Assembly: GCF_009861505.1 (NCBI RefSeq)
Contig: NZ_WTFT01000040.1
Location: 1-64,000, forward strand
DNA: 64,000 nt
Source of the DNA: Pseudomonas izuensis
GTDB lineage: Bacteria > Pseudomonadota > Gammaproteobacteria > Pseudomonadales > Pseudomonadaceae
Reading direction: 5' to 3'
Notes under the pieces: model-generated
The model's input: only the letters and a program-made list of their open reading frames with translations
The model's database searches: none
What the model was told of the DNA's origin: nothing
Position numbers and translations under genes: made by a program
Shown here: positions 1 through 7,919 of the stretch, one piece after another
How the letters are laid out: each line of letters begins with the position of its first letter
How positions within the stretch are numbered: the first letter of the stretch is position 1

Positions 1-1
1 C

Positions 2-199
2 AATGATGACGAACAAAAGGCTTGGGATCTGTTTTTTTCGGCAGCATTGCCGCTGGCAAAAGCAGAGGGGTTGGCAAAAAGCAGCAATGTTGACGGCTCA
101 TGGGCTGAGGTGATCAAACAAGCAGCTGGTATTGCAGACAACATGATTGAAGAACGTAGAGTTAGAAAGCCCTCACCTCTAGGGGGCTTTCTCACCTAA
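2..199 (+). CDS. 3' end of a prophage-type hypothetical protein (partial)
   Basis: An open frame enters from the left edge and ends at TAA 197-199, giving 65 residues that finish in a basic tail (RRVRKPSPLGGFLT). I recall similar tails in small proteins of Pseudomonas prophages, but no domain can be named. The last codons run through a hairpin (164-192), so the tail may be partly a read-through of a terminator. A ribosome binding site and the start of another short frame follow at once, as in a compact phage operon. Function unknown. Confidence 0.4.
   Translation, partial: NDDEQKAWDLFFSAALPLAKAEGLAKSSNVDGSWAEVIKQAAGIADNMIEERRVRKPSPLGGFLT
164..192 (+). terminator. Hairpin at the end of the partial left-edge gene
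   Basis: AGAAAGCCC (164-172) pairs perfectly with GGGCTTTCT (184-192) around an 11-base loop. There is no clear U-run and it lies inside the last codons of the frame, so terminator activity is uncertain. Confidence 0.3.
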
Positions 200-224
200 A
201 CCAGTGATTTGATCTGGAGCCAAT

Positions 225-260
225 ATGGCCTTCTACGACGAAATGGCCGCGTTGGCTTGA
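225..260 (+). pseudogene. Start fragment of a phage-like structural gene
   Basis: A GGAG ribosome binding site six bases upstream leads into ATG and eleven codons (MAFYDEMAALA) before TGA. The sequence resembles the beginning of small head/tail proteins of tailed Pseudomonas phages, after which the homologous part is missing. I read it as a gene cut off by a deletion. It could instead be a chance or leader peptide; the assignment is from memory of the family only. Confidence 0.3.
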
Positions 261-693
261 CCAAAAGATCGCCGATGCCCCAGCGCCATGGTTAAGGCGC
301 AGCAAGACAGTGACAGCGAACTAGCGATCATTGCGAACAAGGAAGAGGGTCGGCTGGGCAAGCAGACATTGGCGGTCAACACCTGCATCAGCGCTTTGCA
401 GCAGCAGGTCGAGACGCTTCGGCAGCGCGGACGCCTCAGTTTCAATGCCTGCAAAGGGTCGGATGCGGCCCTTCCCGACAGGCAGAAAACGGCCATATAC
501 GGACGTTTAGCGCAGGAAAGTAAATCTGCCTCTTTCCTCCCTCGTATAAGGGCCTGGGGTGTTCGTTTCTCGCCGCATGCTCTGGTGCATTACGTCGCCT
601 GCACTACGCTCGGGTGACACCCTTTGCCTAAAGGCCTGCAGTGCAGGGGCATCTCTCTGCTTGAGCCTTTGTTCAGGTCCGCAGAGCTCGCGA
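261..693. other. Gene-free remnant region
   Basis: Frames of 85-122 codons exist on both strands here, but they overlap one another, lack ribosome binding sites and show no recognisable motif. I regard the stretch as remnant DNA between the prophage-like fragment and the hydrolase gene. Confidence 0.4.
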
Positions 694-1743
694 TCAGTAT
701 TTGTCGACATCCACGACAGCCTGGGCAAACGCCTGTGGTGCTTCCTGCGGCAGATTGTGCCCGATGCCGCCCTCAATCGGCCGGTGCGAATATTTTCCCG
801 AGAATTTTTTCGCATAAGCACTGGGGTCTGGATGCGGCGCACCGTCGGCGTCGCCTTGAAGGGTTATCGTCGGCACGGTGATTACGGGAAACCCTGCAAG
901 CCGCTTTTCCAGCTCATCGAACTTTGATTCGCCTGCTACCAGTCCGAGCCGCCAGCGGTAGTTATGGACAACTACAGCGACATGATCCGGATTGTCGAAG
1001 GCCGCCGCGCTGCGCTCGAACGTGGCGTCATCGAATTTCCATTGCGGCGACGTGTTCTGCCAGATCAGCTTCGCAAAGTCGCGGTGGTATTTTTCATACC
1101 CCGCACGGCCGCGCTCGGTGGCGAAATAAAACTGGTACCACCACTGGAGCTCATTTTTCGGCGGCAGCGGTGTCCTGCCGGCTTCCTGGCTGCCGATCAG
1201 ATACCCGCTAACGGACACCAACGCCTTGCAGCGTTCCGGCCAGAGTGCCGCGATGATATTGGCCGTGCGTCCACCCCAATCAAACCCGGCCAGAATCGCC
1301 TGGTCGATCTTGAGCGCATCCATGAAGGCGACGATGTCGGAGGCAACAGCCGTCGGTTGACCGTTGCGAATGGTTTCGCCCGACAGAAAGCGCGTTCCGC
1401 CATAGCCGCGCAGATACGGGACGATCACCCTGTAGCCCGCCGACGCCAACATCGGCGCGACATCAACGAAACTGTGAATGTCGTAGGGCCAGCCATGAAG
1501 CAGGATCACGACGCGGCCACCGGCCGGACCAGTTTCAGCGTATGCAACATTCAGGACGCCAGCGTCGATTCGCTTGACTGAATCGAAGGAGGTGTTCGTC
1601 CCCGCCTTGACCGTCGGCACACTTGGCGATTTTGTCTCGCCAGATTGTGCTTGCGCGGAACCGATGTCGAGTTCGGCGGACGCGAGGGTTATTAGTGCAG
1701 CGGCCAAAAAACGGCGCCGCCCAAAGTCGAGTTCTTGTGACAT
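694..1743 (-). CDS. Tat-exported alpha/beta hydrolase, epoxide hydrolase/dehalogenase-like
   Basis: 349 residues with a twin-arginine signal (RRRFLAAALITL near residue 9 and an AQA cleavage region near 30), so it should be folded and then exported. The body is an alpha/beta hydrolase: HGWP oxyanion motif at 83-86, GFDWGG nucleophile elbow with Asp155 as nucleophile, and a GHNLP segment with His329 as the likely catalytic base. An aspartate nucleophile points to epoxide hydrolases or haloalkane dehalogenases rather than serine esterases. The start has a strong GGAGG site seven bases upstream. It stands alone on the minus strand; substrate unknown. Confidence 0.8.
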   Translation of the reverse strand: MSQELDFGRRRFLAAALITLASAELDIGSAQAQSGETKSPSVPTVKAGTNTSFDSVKRIDAGVLNVAYAETGPAGGRVVILLHGWPYDIHSFVDVAPMLASAGYRVIVPYLRGYGGTRFLSGETIRNGQPTAVASDIVAFMDALKIDQAILAGFDWGGRTANIIAALWPERCKALVSVSGYLIGSQEAGRTPLPPKNELQWWYQFYFATERGRAGYEKYHRDFAKLIWQNTSPQWKFDDATFERSAAAFDNPDHVAVVVHNYRWRLGLVAGESKFDELEKRLAGFPVITVPTITLQGDADGAPHPDPSAYAKKFSGKYSHRPIEGGIGHNLPQEAPQAFAQAVVDVDKY

Positions 1744-2061
1744 AGATGCCTCCGCTTGAATTCAAACAGTGACACTCACACAGCTACCCCCTGAAGAGCG
1801 CGAGCAGATTTTCGTCGATCTGATTATAGGACGACGCGCAAAAAACACGTGGCGTGCCCTGGTACATTTTTACCTGGCTACTCTGCAACACCGGCGCATC
1901 GGGGCTGTTGGCGCCTGATGTTGAACTGGGTTTTACTTGATATTGCTGAAGCGCATTTCACCATCGTCACCTTCTTGGGGGCAGCACTGGAATTTGCCGT
2001 CCGCCAGCAAACTCCATCCCCCTCGCCCATCCGGTCTCGCAACAGGGACTGACCTGCCCAC

Positions 2062-2098
2062 AAAAAAAGCCCGCGCGCCGGGAACGGCGCGCGGGCTT
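2062..2098 (-). terminator. Rho-independent terminator of the aldo/keto reductase gene
   Basis: AAGCCCGCGCGCC (2067-2079) pairs with GGCGCGCGGGCTT (2086-2098) over 13 bp with a 6-base loop. The A-run at 2062-2068 becomes the U-run on the minus strand, so it serves the reductase ending at 2185. The rest of 1744-2184 holds nothing recognisable. Confidence 0.85.
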
Positions 2099-2184
2099 CT
2101 GCGCGTATGACAACTCCTCGGCGAATGTCGAGCGTTACCTCGATGTTGCCGCGAATAGCCTTGAAGGATCTCTGCTCGCCTGCC

Positions 2185-3270
2185 TCAGTACCGCGCGCTG
2201 TCGCTAGCTGGTGCCCCCCACCAGGCAGGCTGGCTCTGGCCATTCACCGTCGTGCCGTGCTGGATGATCATATCGGCAAGATCTGCAAGCCGGGATATGA
2301 AGGTCGTCGACGGCGTCGACAAGCCATCCAGTTTGCCGATGTCTTCTGCCGACAGCTGCACATCCAGTGCTTTGACGTTGGCGTCCAGATGGGCGAGCGT
2401 GCGCGCGCCAAGCAGCGTGGAACTGACACCGGCGCGCGAACGCACCCAGGCCAGCGCGGCGGCTGCCACTGTGGTCTCGCGATGCAGCGCGATCTCGGAC
2501 AGCGCGTCGATGAGGGCGAATTCGCGCTCTCCCAACGGCACACCTAAATGGCTCGCACGGGCGCCGCCGACGTTGCCGCCATTGGCGCGCGTGTACTTGC
2601 CAGACAGAAGACCGTTGGCCAGCGGCGACCAGGGCACCACGCCGAGGCCCAGCTCCTGCGCCATCGGGATAAGTTCGGTCTCAACGCTGCGCTCCAGCAA
2701 CGAATATTCGATCTGCACTGCAATGAGCGGTGCCCAGCCGCGCAAGGCGGCGATCGACTGCGCCTGCACTACCCGCCACGCCGCGGTGTCAGAGAAGCCG
2801 ATGTAGCGGACCTTGCCCGAGGAAACCAGCTGCTCGAGCGTGCGCATGGTCTCCTCCAAGGGCGTGAACTTGTCCGTCACGTGCATCCAGTACAGGTCGA
2901 TGTAGTCAGTCTGCAGCCGGCGCAGCGAATGCTCGCATGCACGAATGATGGCCTTGCTGCTTGCCCCGCCACCATTGGGGTCACCGGGGTACATGTTGAT
3001 GCCGAACTTGGTCGCGATGACCAGGCGATCGCGCAGGTTGCGATCACCGTCGATGAAGTCGCCGATGATCTTCTCGGAGTGTCCGCACGTGTAGCCATTG
3101 GCCGTGTCAATGAAGTTGCCGCCAAGGTCGAGGTAGCGCGCAAGGATGGCCTGCGAAGTAGAGACATTGGCGCCCCAGCCCCATTCCTCGCCAAAGGTCA
3201 TCGCGCCAAGGGCAAATGGGCTGACTCGGAGACCGGAGCGGCCGAGGGAAACATATGAAGAGAGAGACAT
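2185..3270 (-). CDS. Aldo/keto reductase
   Basis: 361 residues of the NAD(P)H-dependent aldo/keto reductase family. The barrel start (SLGRSGLRVSPFALG), the Asp/Tyr part of the active site (NFIDTANGYTCGHSE), the lysine strand (RLVIATKFG) and the histidine segment (YIDLYWMHVTD) are all visible. I chose the internal ATG at 3270 because GGAAAG lies nine bases upstream and family proteins start there; the upstream extension lacks homologous character. A TetR gene is divergent 200 bp away with TGACA-type repeats between, so it is probably repressed by that protein. Likely substrate is an aldehyde or ketone; not predictable. Confidence 0.88.
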   Translation of the reverse strand: MSLSSYVSLGRSGLRVSPFALGAMTFGEEWGWGANVSTSQAILARYLDLGGNFIDTANGYTCGHSEKIIGDFIDGDRNLRDRLVIATKFGINMYPGDPNGGGASSKAIIRACEHSLRRLQTDYIDLYWMHVTDKFTPLEETMRTLEQLVSSGKVRYIGFSDTAAWRVVQAQSIAALRGWAPLIAVQIEYSLLERSVETELIPMAQELGLGVVPWSPLANGLLSGKYTRANGGNVGGARASHLGVPLGEREFALIDALSEIALHRETTVAAAALAWVRSRAGVSSTLLGARTLAHLDANVKALDVQLSAEDIGKLDGLSTPSTTFISRLADLADMIIQHGTTVNGQSQPAWWGAPASDSARY

Positions 3271-3405
3271 GATCGTTCTTTCCAGGAAAAGTTGAACAAT
3301 TCGCAGATTCGTTGCCAACGCGCAGCGTTTTCCGCAGTTTGCGACTTCGCCGTGCAGTCGCCCTCCGGTTGGCAACCACGGACGTTTTGCCGCTCCAAGT
3401 CACTC

Positions 3406-3441
3406 TGACATTTATCGTCATTATGTCAATGTCATCTTGAC
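3406..3441. promoter_or_regulatory. Candidate TetR operator between reductase and regulator
   Basis: TGACAT (3406-3411) and ATGTCA (3423-3428) form an inverted repeat, and GTCAA (3425-3429) with TTGAC (3437-3441) forms a second overlapping one. The half-sites sit in the divergent intergenic region, the usual place for a TetR operator. Confidence 0.5.
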
Positions 3442-3470
3442 GTTTTTTGACAAATGGTTAGCATGACGCC

Positions 3471-4031
3471 ATGCGAACTGATAAAGAAAATCAAGTGATC
3501 GAGGCTGCGTACGGTGTCTTCTTCCGGTACGGTTTTGCCCGCACCACAATGGGGGACCTTGCGAAAGCGGCAGGAATGTCACGTCCGGCGCTGTACCTGG
3601 TCTATCCCGGCAAGTTGGAGGTCTTCCAGGCTGTTGCAGACTGGATGAGCGACAACATGCTTGAGTCCTTCCGGACCGACCTGAAGGCCGACTGGCCGCT
3701 CGAACGCAAGCTCCTGCATGTGTTGGAGGTATGCATCGCCAAGCCTTTCGAAGAGGTCAAGGCAAATCCCGATGCCTATGACCTTGTGGCCATGGACGGC
3801 CAGATGCCGGAGCTGCATCGGGTGTACGGCAAGCTGCAGGTTTACCTGAGCGATTTACTGGAAGACGCGGTAAAACAATCCGGATTGAAGACCACTGCTT
3901 GCGAGCTGGCACGCACACTGATGTCGGCGATGCGAGGTTTCAAGCTCGCGGCCAAAGATGGCAAGGACCTCAGGCAGTTGATGGCGTTACAACTCAGTCT
4001 CACGATGGCGGCGCTCGGACAGCCTGTTTGA
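3471..4031 (+). CDS. TetR-family transcriptional regulator
   Basis: 186 residues. The N-terminal 55 residues form the TetR helix-turn-helix, with the typical pattern of a Phe-rich first helix (VFFRYGFARTTMGDLAKAAG) and a recognition helix around MSRPALYLVYPGK. The remaining residues should form the helical ligand-binding and dimer domain. It is transcribed away from the aldo/keto reductase gene and probably represses it and itself through the repeats at 3406-3441. The ligand is probably a reactive carbonyl or similar compound; this is inferred from context only. Confidence 0.88.
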   Translation: MRTDKENQVIEAAYGVFFRYGFARTTMGDLAKAAGMSRPALYLVYPGKLEVFQAVADWMSDNMLESFRTDLKADWPLERKLLHVLEVCIAKPFEEVKANPDAYDLVAMDGQMPELHRVYGKLQVYLSDLLEDAVKQSGLKTTACELARTLMSAMRGFKLAAKDGKDLRQLMALQLSLTMAALGQPV

Positions 4032-4302
4032 GACGCTGGCATGCGGCCGAATCCGCATTGTTTGCATCGGGCGAAATCTGCCGTCTAATTCGCGAGTGAT
4101 GTTCCGCCCGAAAAGGCAGAGTTCATGGTGACGCCGCTGGTGCTGTATTAGCCTACGCTGGCATTGCAGAAGCCTCGGTGAGGCGTCGTATGCCGATATT
4201 GTGAGTAATCGAAGTTCTTCATCAGACCAATACAACAGCATGATGGCTTCTAGCTGTTATTTCCCGGTGCTGACCGGCTGCTTCACGCCCTGAGGAAGTC
4301 AG
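4032..4302. other. Intergenic stretch without a recognised gene
   Basis: No frame with a ribosome binding site or known motif was found. The region separates the TetR gene from a transposase remnant and is probably degraded mobile DNA. Confidence 0.4.
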
Positions 4303-4446
4303 TCAACCTAAATCGAGGTTCTTCAGGAGCGGTGAACCGCGCTTCCTCAAGGCATTCAAATAGGTCGTTTCATCGTAGAGCGTCCTGGTCTGCCAGCACC
4401 GATATAGAATCCGAATCCACTTAAACGCGGGCGTCGGACTCTGACG
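4303..4446 (-). pseudogene. C-terminal remnant of a transposase-like protein
   Basis: On the minus strand an open frame of about 47 codons directly follows the stop codon of the DUF6602-like gene and ends at TGA 4303-4305. It reads SPTPAFKWIRILYRCWQ, then an acidic/aromatic segment and NALRKRGSPLL. This pattern resembles C-termini I associate with IS transposases; I cannot fix the IS family. There is no start codon and no room for the catalytic domain, so it is a remnant. It marks this region as mobile-element debris. Confidence 0.4.
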
Positions 4447-5175
4447 CTAGTCCGCAAGCCAATGAGCGTAAGCCCGGATGTCGATCATCGGCACCGTGCC
4501 GATCTCTTGCAACTTCGCGATGAGTTCCAGCAGGAAGGCTGTTGCGGGCTTGCTCTGCGGTGAAATTGTCACTACCCCTTGATCGTCAAAGCTGAACAGG
4601 CCGTGTGACGCAACACAACCGAAATCCAACCGGTTGTTCATATTCTCCGGTTGAACCTGAAGCGCCTCGACCAGCGGTTGACCCAAGGGCGGGTTCCAGT
4701 CGCTTTCAAATGTCAGCAGACCTCCGATAATGTGGTGGAGCGGTTTGGCCGCCGCGACGCCTTTGAGCCAGGGAATGGGCATGCTCGTGCGCTCCAGGCG
4801 CCGGACGCTCTCTATTTTCTCCCGAGCGTATTTCACCTGTCCGGCGTTGATCGACTGCTTTGCTTCGAAAACGGCATATACGCTTTCGGCCGGGATGACC
4901 AGTTGTTCGTTGTGCTCGAAGATCAACGGCGTGTACTGCCGGTCAAAAATGACAATGTCCATTTGCTGGCTAAACCCGTCCCTGCTATCTACGACATGCG
5001 CCGTTGCCGCTTGATAACGGCGCGGCAGGTACGTTTCAAGCAGCTCCAGCCATGCTTTTTCGCTCGCCTCACCCATGGTTCCGGGATGGCCGAATGACTG
5101 CCGCGACACGGCAAGGCTTTGCTGCACTTTATCGTGCAGACCTGACAGTAGCGTTTGAAGGGACCATTCACTCAT
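4447..5175 (-). CDS. DUF6602-like protein with PD-(D/E)XK nuclease-like motif
   Basis: 242 residues. Asp73 (QMDIVIFD) followed by Glu104-x-Lys106 (YAVFEAKQS) fits the active-site spacing of the PD-(D/E)XK nuclease fold. The upstream GEASEKAWLELLETYLP segment is like the conserved N-terminus of DUF6602 proteins; both assignments are from memory. I chose the ATG at 5175 because its ATGA overlaps the stop of the upstream nucleotidyltransferase frame, implying translational coupling; an ATG at 5193 is possible. The pairing suggests a defence operon in which this protein is the effector or partner. The gene is intact, but its partner is truncated. Confidence 0.6.
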   Translation of the reverse strand: MSEWSLQTLLSGLHDKVQQSLAVSRQSFGHPGTMGEASEKAWLELLETYLPRRYQAATAHVVDSRDGFSQQMDIVIFDRQYTPLIFEHNEQLVIPAESVYAVFEAKQSINAGQVKYAREKIESVRRLERTSMPIPWLKGVAAAKPLHHIIGGLLTFESDWNPPLGQPLVEALQVQPENMNNRLDFGCVASHGLFSFDDQGVVTISPQSKPATAFLLELIAKLQEIGTVPMIDIRAYAHWLAD

Positions 5176-5566
5176 CGAACCAAATTCTCCCAAGATCCCT
5201 GTAGAGCCGTCGCGGCTGCCTTGCGGATTATCTGCTTTTCAGCTGCGGTCAGATCACCTGAAATGCTGTTATTTGTGTTCGCTGGATCGACAATCTGCGC
5301 CGTTGGCAAAGAGTCTCGAAAATACTCCAAGCACTTCACAACGCGACGAGAGAGGGGCGACAAGAATTCAAACTGCAACGCCTTGATGACGGCGAGTTCG
5401 ACATAAAATGAGGGAAAATCCAGACATTTCTGATTGCGCCACAGTTTGATGATCCGGATTTCCTGTTGCCTCCCCGCCGCAGTCACATGCGCAATGTGCT
5501 TGTCGATGTTCGTCTTTTTCCATGTGTCTTTGCGACGAACATAGAGGCTGTGATCGCTTGTCAGGT
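5172..5566 (-). pseudogene. C-terminal part of a CD-NTase-like nucleotidyltransferase
   Basis: The frame ending at 5172 carries an IRIIKLWRNQKCLDFPSFYVEL segment type and then VDPANTNNSISGDLTAAEK, which I recognise as the C-terminal half of CBASS-type and related nucleotidyltransferases. The reading frame stays open upstream to a stop at 5601, but the family-like sequence fades near 5565, where the divergent XRE gene begins. The catalytic GS and DxD motifs of the N-terminal half are absent. A GTG at 5486 could start a 104-residue fragment, but without catalysis. It is best read as a gene truncated by recombination. Confidence 0.6.
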
Positions 5567-5773
5567 ATGGGGAATCTGGCGAAAGAATTGGGGAAAAAGA
5601 TCAGGCAAGCGAGGAAAGCGAAAGGTCTATCGCAAGACGTCTTCGCTCTGATTTGCCAAGTAGACCGTAGCTATATGGGGCGAATTGAACGGGGCGAAGT
5701 CAATATTACGGTCGAAAAGCTGTACCAGATTGCCAAAAATCTGGGCTGTGGCCCTGCGGAACTATTACCGTAG
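5567..5773 (+). CDS. Small XRE-family helix-turn-helix regulator
   Basis: 68 residues, nearly all one HTH_XRE domain: KKIRQARKAKGLSQDVFA, then a turn and a second helix around DRSYMGRIERGEVN, and a third helix VEKLYQIAKNLG. This size and pattern match controller proteins of defence and restriction loci. The ATG at 5567 fits family starts, though the ribosome binding site is weak (AGG close to the ATG). Its start lies at the breakpoint of the divergent nucleotidyltransferase fragment, so its original promoter may have been lost. Confidence 0.75.
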   Translation: MGNLAKELGKKIRQARKAKGLSQDVFALICQVDRSYMGRIERGEVNITVEKLYQIAKNLGCGPAELLP

Positions 5774-6239
5774 AAAAATATTTAAATTAATAATGTGTTT
5801 AAAACACACAGCACGTAACTGTTGCATGACTACTGGTCGCCACGGGTTTTCTAGACACTCCCCGAGTTTGCGATGTAACGTTTTTAAAACTCTACCGCTG
5901 ACAGCTAGGTACGAGTTGCACTTACGGCTCCTCACCACATCTCGGAAAAGATGGTTCGTCTTTGGAGATTGATACACATATTGAAAAATTCGCTCAGTAA
6001 GAACGAACTTAAAACACTGCTGGCGTGCCGAGTGCCAACCTGGATGAAGGCTGCGTTAGGTTTTGCGACCAATTGCAGGCAGCACCTGGCTCGCAACCCG
6101 GACAGGATATGGACACCGATGGCACATCTGTCCATGTGAATATCATGTCCATACGGACATGCTTTGGGAGTTCCATAAGCCTTGTGCATTCGGCTCTTCA
6201 GGCATTGTCCATACATACCTCCATATCGACTGCCATCCC
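5774..6239. other. AT-rich intergenic region with two palindromes at an island edge
   Basis: No supported gene. TGTGTTT-A-AAACACA at 5794-5808 is a perfect palindrome just after the XRE gene, and CATGTCC-ATAC-GGACATG at 6144-6161 is a 7-bp-arm palindrome among several GTCCAT words. The right end joins the interior of a PhoD-like gene at about 6240. The 5' part near 5774-5830 is clearly richer in A and T than the flanks. Confidence 0.5.
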
Positions 6240-7196
6240 CACGATATTACCGATGACTGGAATCTTTCCGCGCAATGGGAGGAAACGGCCTACGGCCATC
6301 CGTTCTCCAAACGCATCATCGGCAACGCGTTGTTGGCTTATATGCTGTGCCAGGGCTGGGGCAATAACCCGGATGCCTTTAGCGGCGTGCTGGAAAAGGC
6401 CCGTTTGTTGAGTGTCACCGGGAATGACCGGTACCTCGACAGCGGGGCCCAGGATGCGTTGATCGACGAACTTCTGAGGTTTCAGCATTGGCATTACGTG
6501 CTGCCCACCACCCCGGCCATGGTCGTGCTCGACACCCGCACCCGGCGCTGGCGCAGCGAGGAGAACCTCAAGCAACCCTCGGGTTTGCTGGACTGGGAAG
6601 CCCTCAGCGAGCTGCAACAGGAACTGCTGGATCACCCGTCGGCGATCATCGTTTCTCCAGCGCCGGTGTTCGGCGTGAAGCTGATCGAAACCGTGCAACG
6701 GGTGTTCAGTTGGTGCGGTTATCCACTGCTGGTGGACGCGGAAAACTGGATGGCCCATCGCGGTGCGGCGCAGGTGATCCTGAACATTTTCCGACACTCA
6801 CGTACACCGGGTAACTACGTGGTGCTGTCCGGCGATGTGCATTATTCCTTCGTTTATGAAGTACTGATCCGACACCGCAAGGCCGGCCCGCGCATCTGGC
6901 AGATCACCAGCAGTGGGATCAAGAACGAATTCCCGCCGACCCTGCTGGAATGGTTCGACCGCCTCAACCGCTGGCTCTACTCACCCCGCTCGCCGCTCAA
7001 CTGGCTGACCAAACGCCGGCGCATGCGCATCGTGCCGCACACCCCTGAACATGCCGAGACGGGTGAGCGGTTGTGGAATTCGGCGGGGATCGGGCAGGTG
7101 TTCTTTAATGAAAAAGGGCAACCGCAGGATATCTTCCAGCACAATGCCAATGGTGCGCCGAGGACGCGGATGGTGGCGCCTGAGCAATCGGATTAA
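6240..7196 (+). pseudogene. 5'-truncated PhoD-like alkaline phosphatase family gene
   Basis: From HDITDDW onward the frame reads as a PhoD-like metallophosphatase: the HD metal motif, then SGDVHYSFVYEV with another metal-binding DxH, to a natural C-terminus. Upstream codons (to a TTG at 6063) look unrelated, with no ribosome binding site and low similarity to the expected metal-binding N-terminal half. I infer that the accessory DNA to the left replaced the first part of the gene. About 318 codons remain. A functional fusion protein is unlikely. Confidence 0.65.
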
Positions 7197-7214
7197 GGGC
7201 ATGACCCGCGAAAC

Positions 7215-7305
7215 CTGTGGGAGCGAGCCTGCTCGCGAATGCTATCTGTCAGTCCCTACAGTGGTGAGTGTCATACCGCCATCGCGAGCAGGCTCGCTCC
7301 CACAG
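7215..7305. repeat. REP pair (BIME)
   Basis: CTGTGGGAGCGAGCCTGCTCGCGA and its inverted copy flank a short spacer downstream of the PhoD-like gene. Confidence 0.9.
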
Positions 7306-7321
7306 TTGATTGGTGTCATCC

Positions 7322-7813
7322 ATGGATCTCACCCGAACCCTGATCATCGGCAACTCCGGTTCCGGCAAAAGCTGGTTGGCCCGACGGCTGTCCGAGCAGT
7401 TGCAGTCGCCCTGGGTCGATCTCGATCAAGTCCACTGGCTATCCGACGAACACAGCATCGCCCGTCCCCGAAACGAAGCATTGGCCATGGCGCGCATTGC
7501 GGCCAGTGAAGAGCGTTGGGTGATCGAGGGTGTTTACGACTGGATCATCACCGAGCTCTTGCCCCGTGCGACTGCACTGATCTGGTTGAAGGTGGAAGAT
7601 GAGCAGTGCCTCGCCAACATTCGCCAACGGGAGGTGGATCGGGACGAGAGCGATGAGTTGTTGATTGCGTTGCTGGAATGGGCCGACAGCTATCGAACAC
7701 GTGACGGGGCCAGTGGGTGTGCTGCGCATCAACGGCTGTTCAACGCGTTTGGCGGCTCGAAGCTCCAGCTGATGGCGCGGCCTGAAATCACAGCATTCAT
7801 CAGGCACCTGTAG
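7322..7813 (+). CDS. P-loop NTPase, adenylate kinase/FlaR-like small kinase
   Basis: 163 residues. The N-terminus carries a Walker A motif (IIGNSGSGKSWLARRL), followed by VDLDQVHWL and WVIEGVYD, a layout seen in small adenylate-kinase-like proteins sometimes annotated as topology modulation proteins. A lid-like ANIRQREVDRDES segment follows. The ATG at 7322 gives a protein starting at the P-loop strand; the next ATG upstream in frame is less likely. It lies between two REP pairs as a single gene. Substrate unknown. Confidence 0.7.
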   Translation: MDLTRTLIIGNSGSGKSWLARRLSEQLQSPWVDLDQVHWLSDEHSIARPRNEALAMARIAASEERWVIEGVYDWIITELLPRATALIWLKVEDEQCLANIRQREVDRDESDELLIALLEWADSYRTRDGASGCAAHQRLFNAFGGSKLQLMARPEITAFIRHL

Positions 7814-7910
7814 GAGCTGGCTTGCCAGCGATGGATTCGAAAGCGCCGCGTTTACCCGGTTGAAACGCGAGATCGTTAACGATCATCGCTGGCAAGCCAG
7901 CTCCTACAGG
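7808..7910. repeat. REP pair (BIME)
   Basis: CTGTAGGAGCTGGCTTGCCAGCGAT and its inverted copy lie between two convergent genes. Confidence 0.9.
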
Positions 7911-7919
7911 GGATGCATT

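Noticed and set aside
288..617. A 109-codon frame in the left remnant
   Set aside because: No ribosome binding site or family pattern; the frame crosses other overlapping frames.
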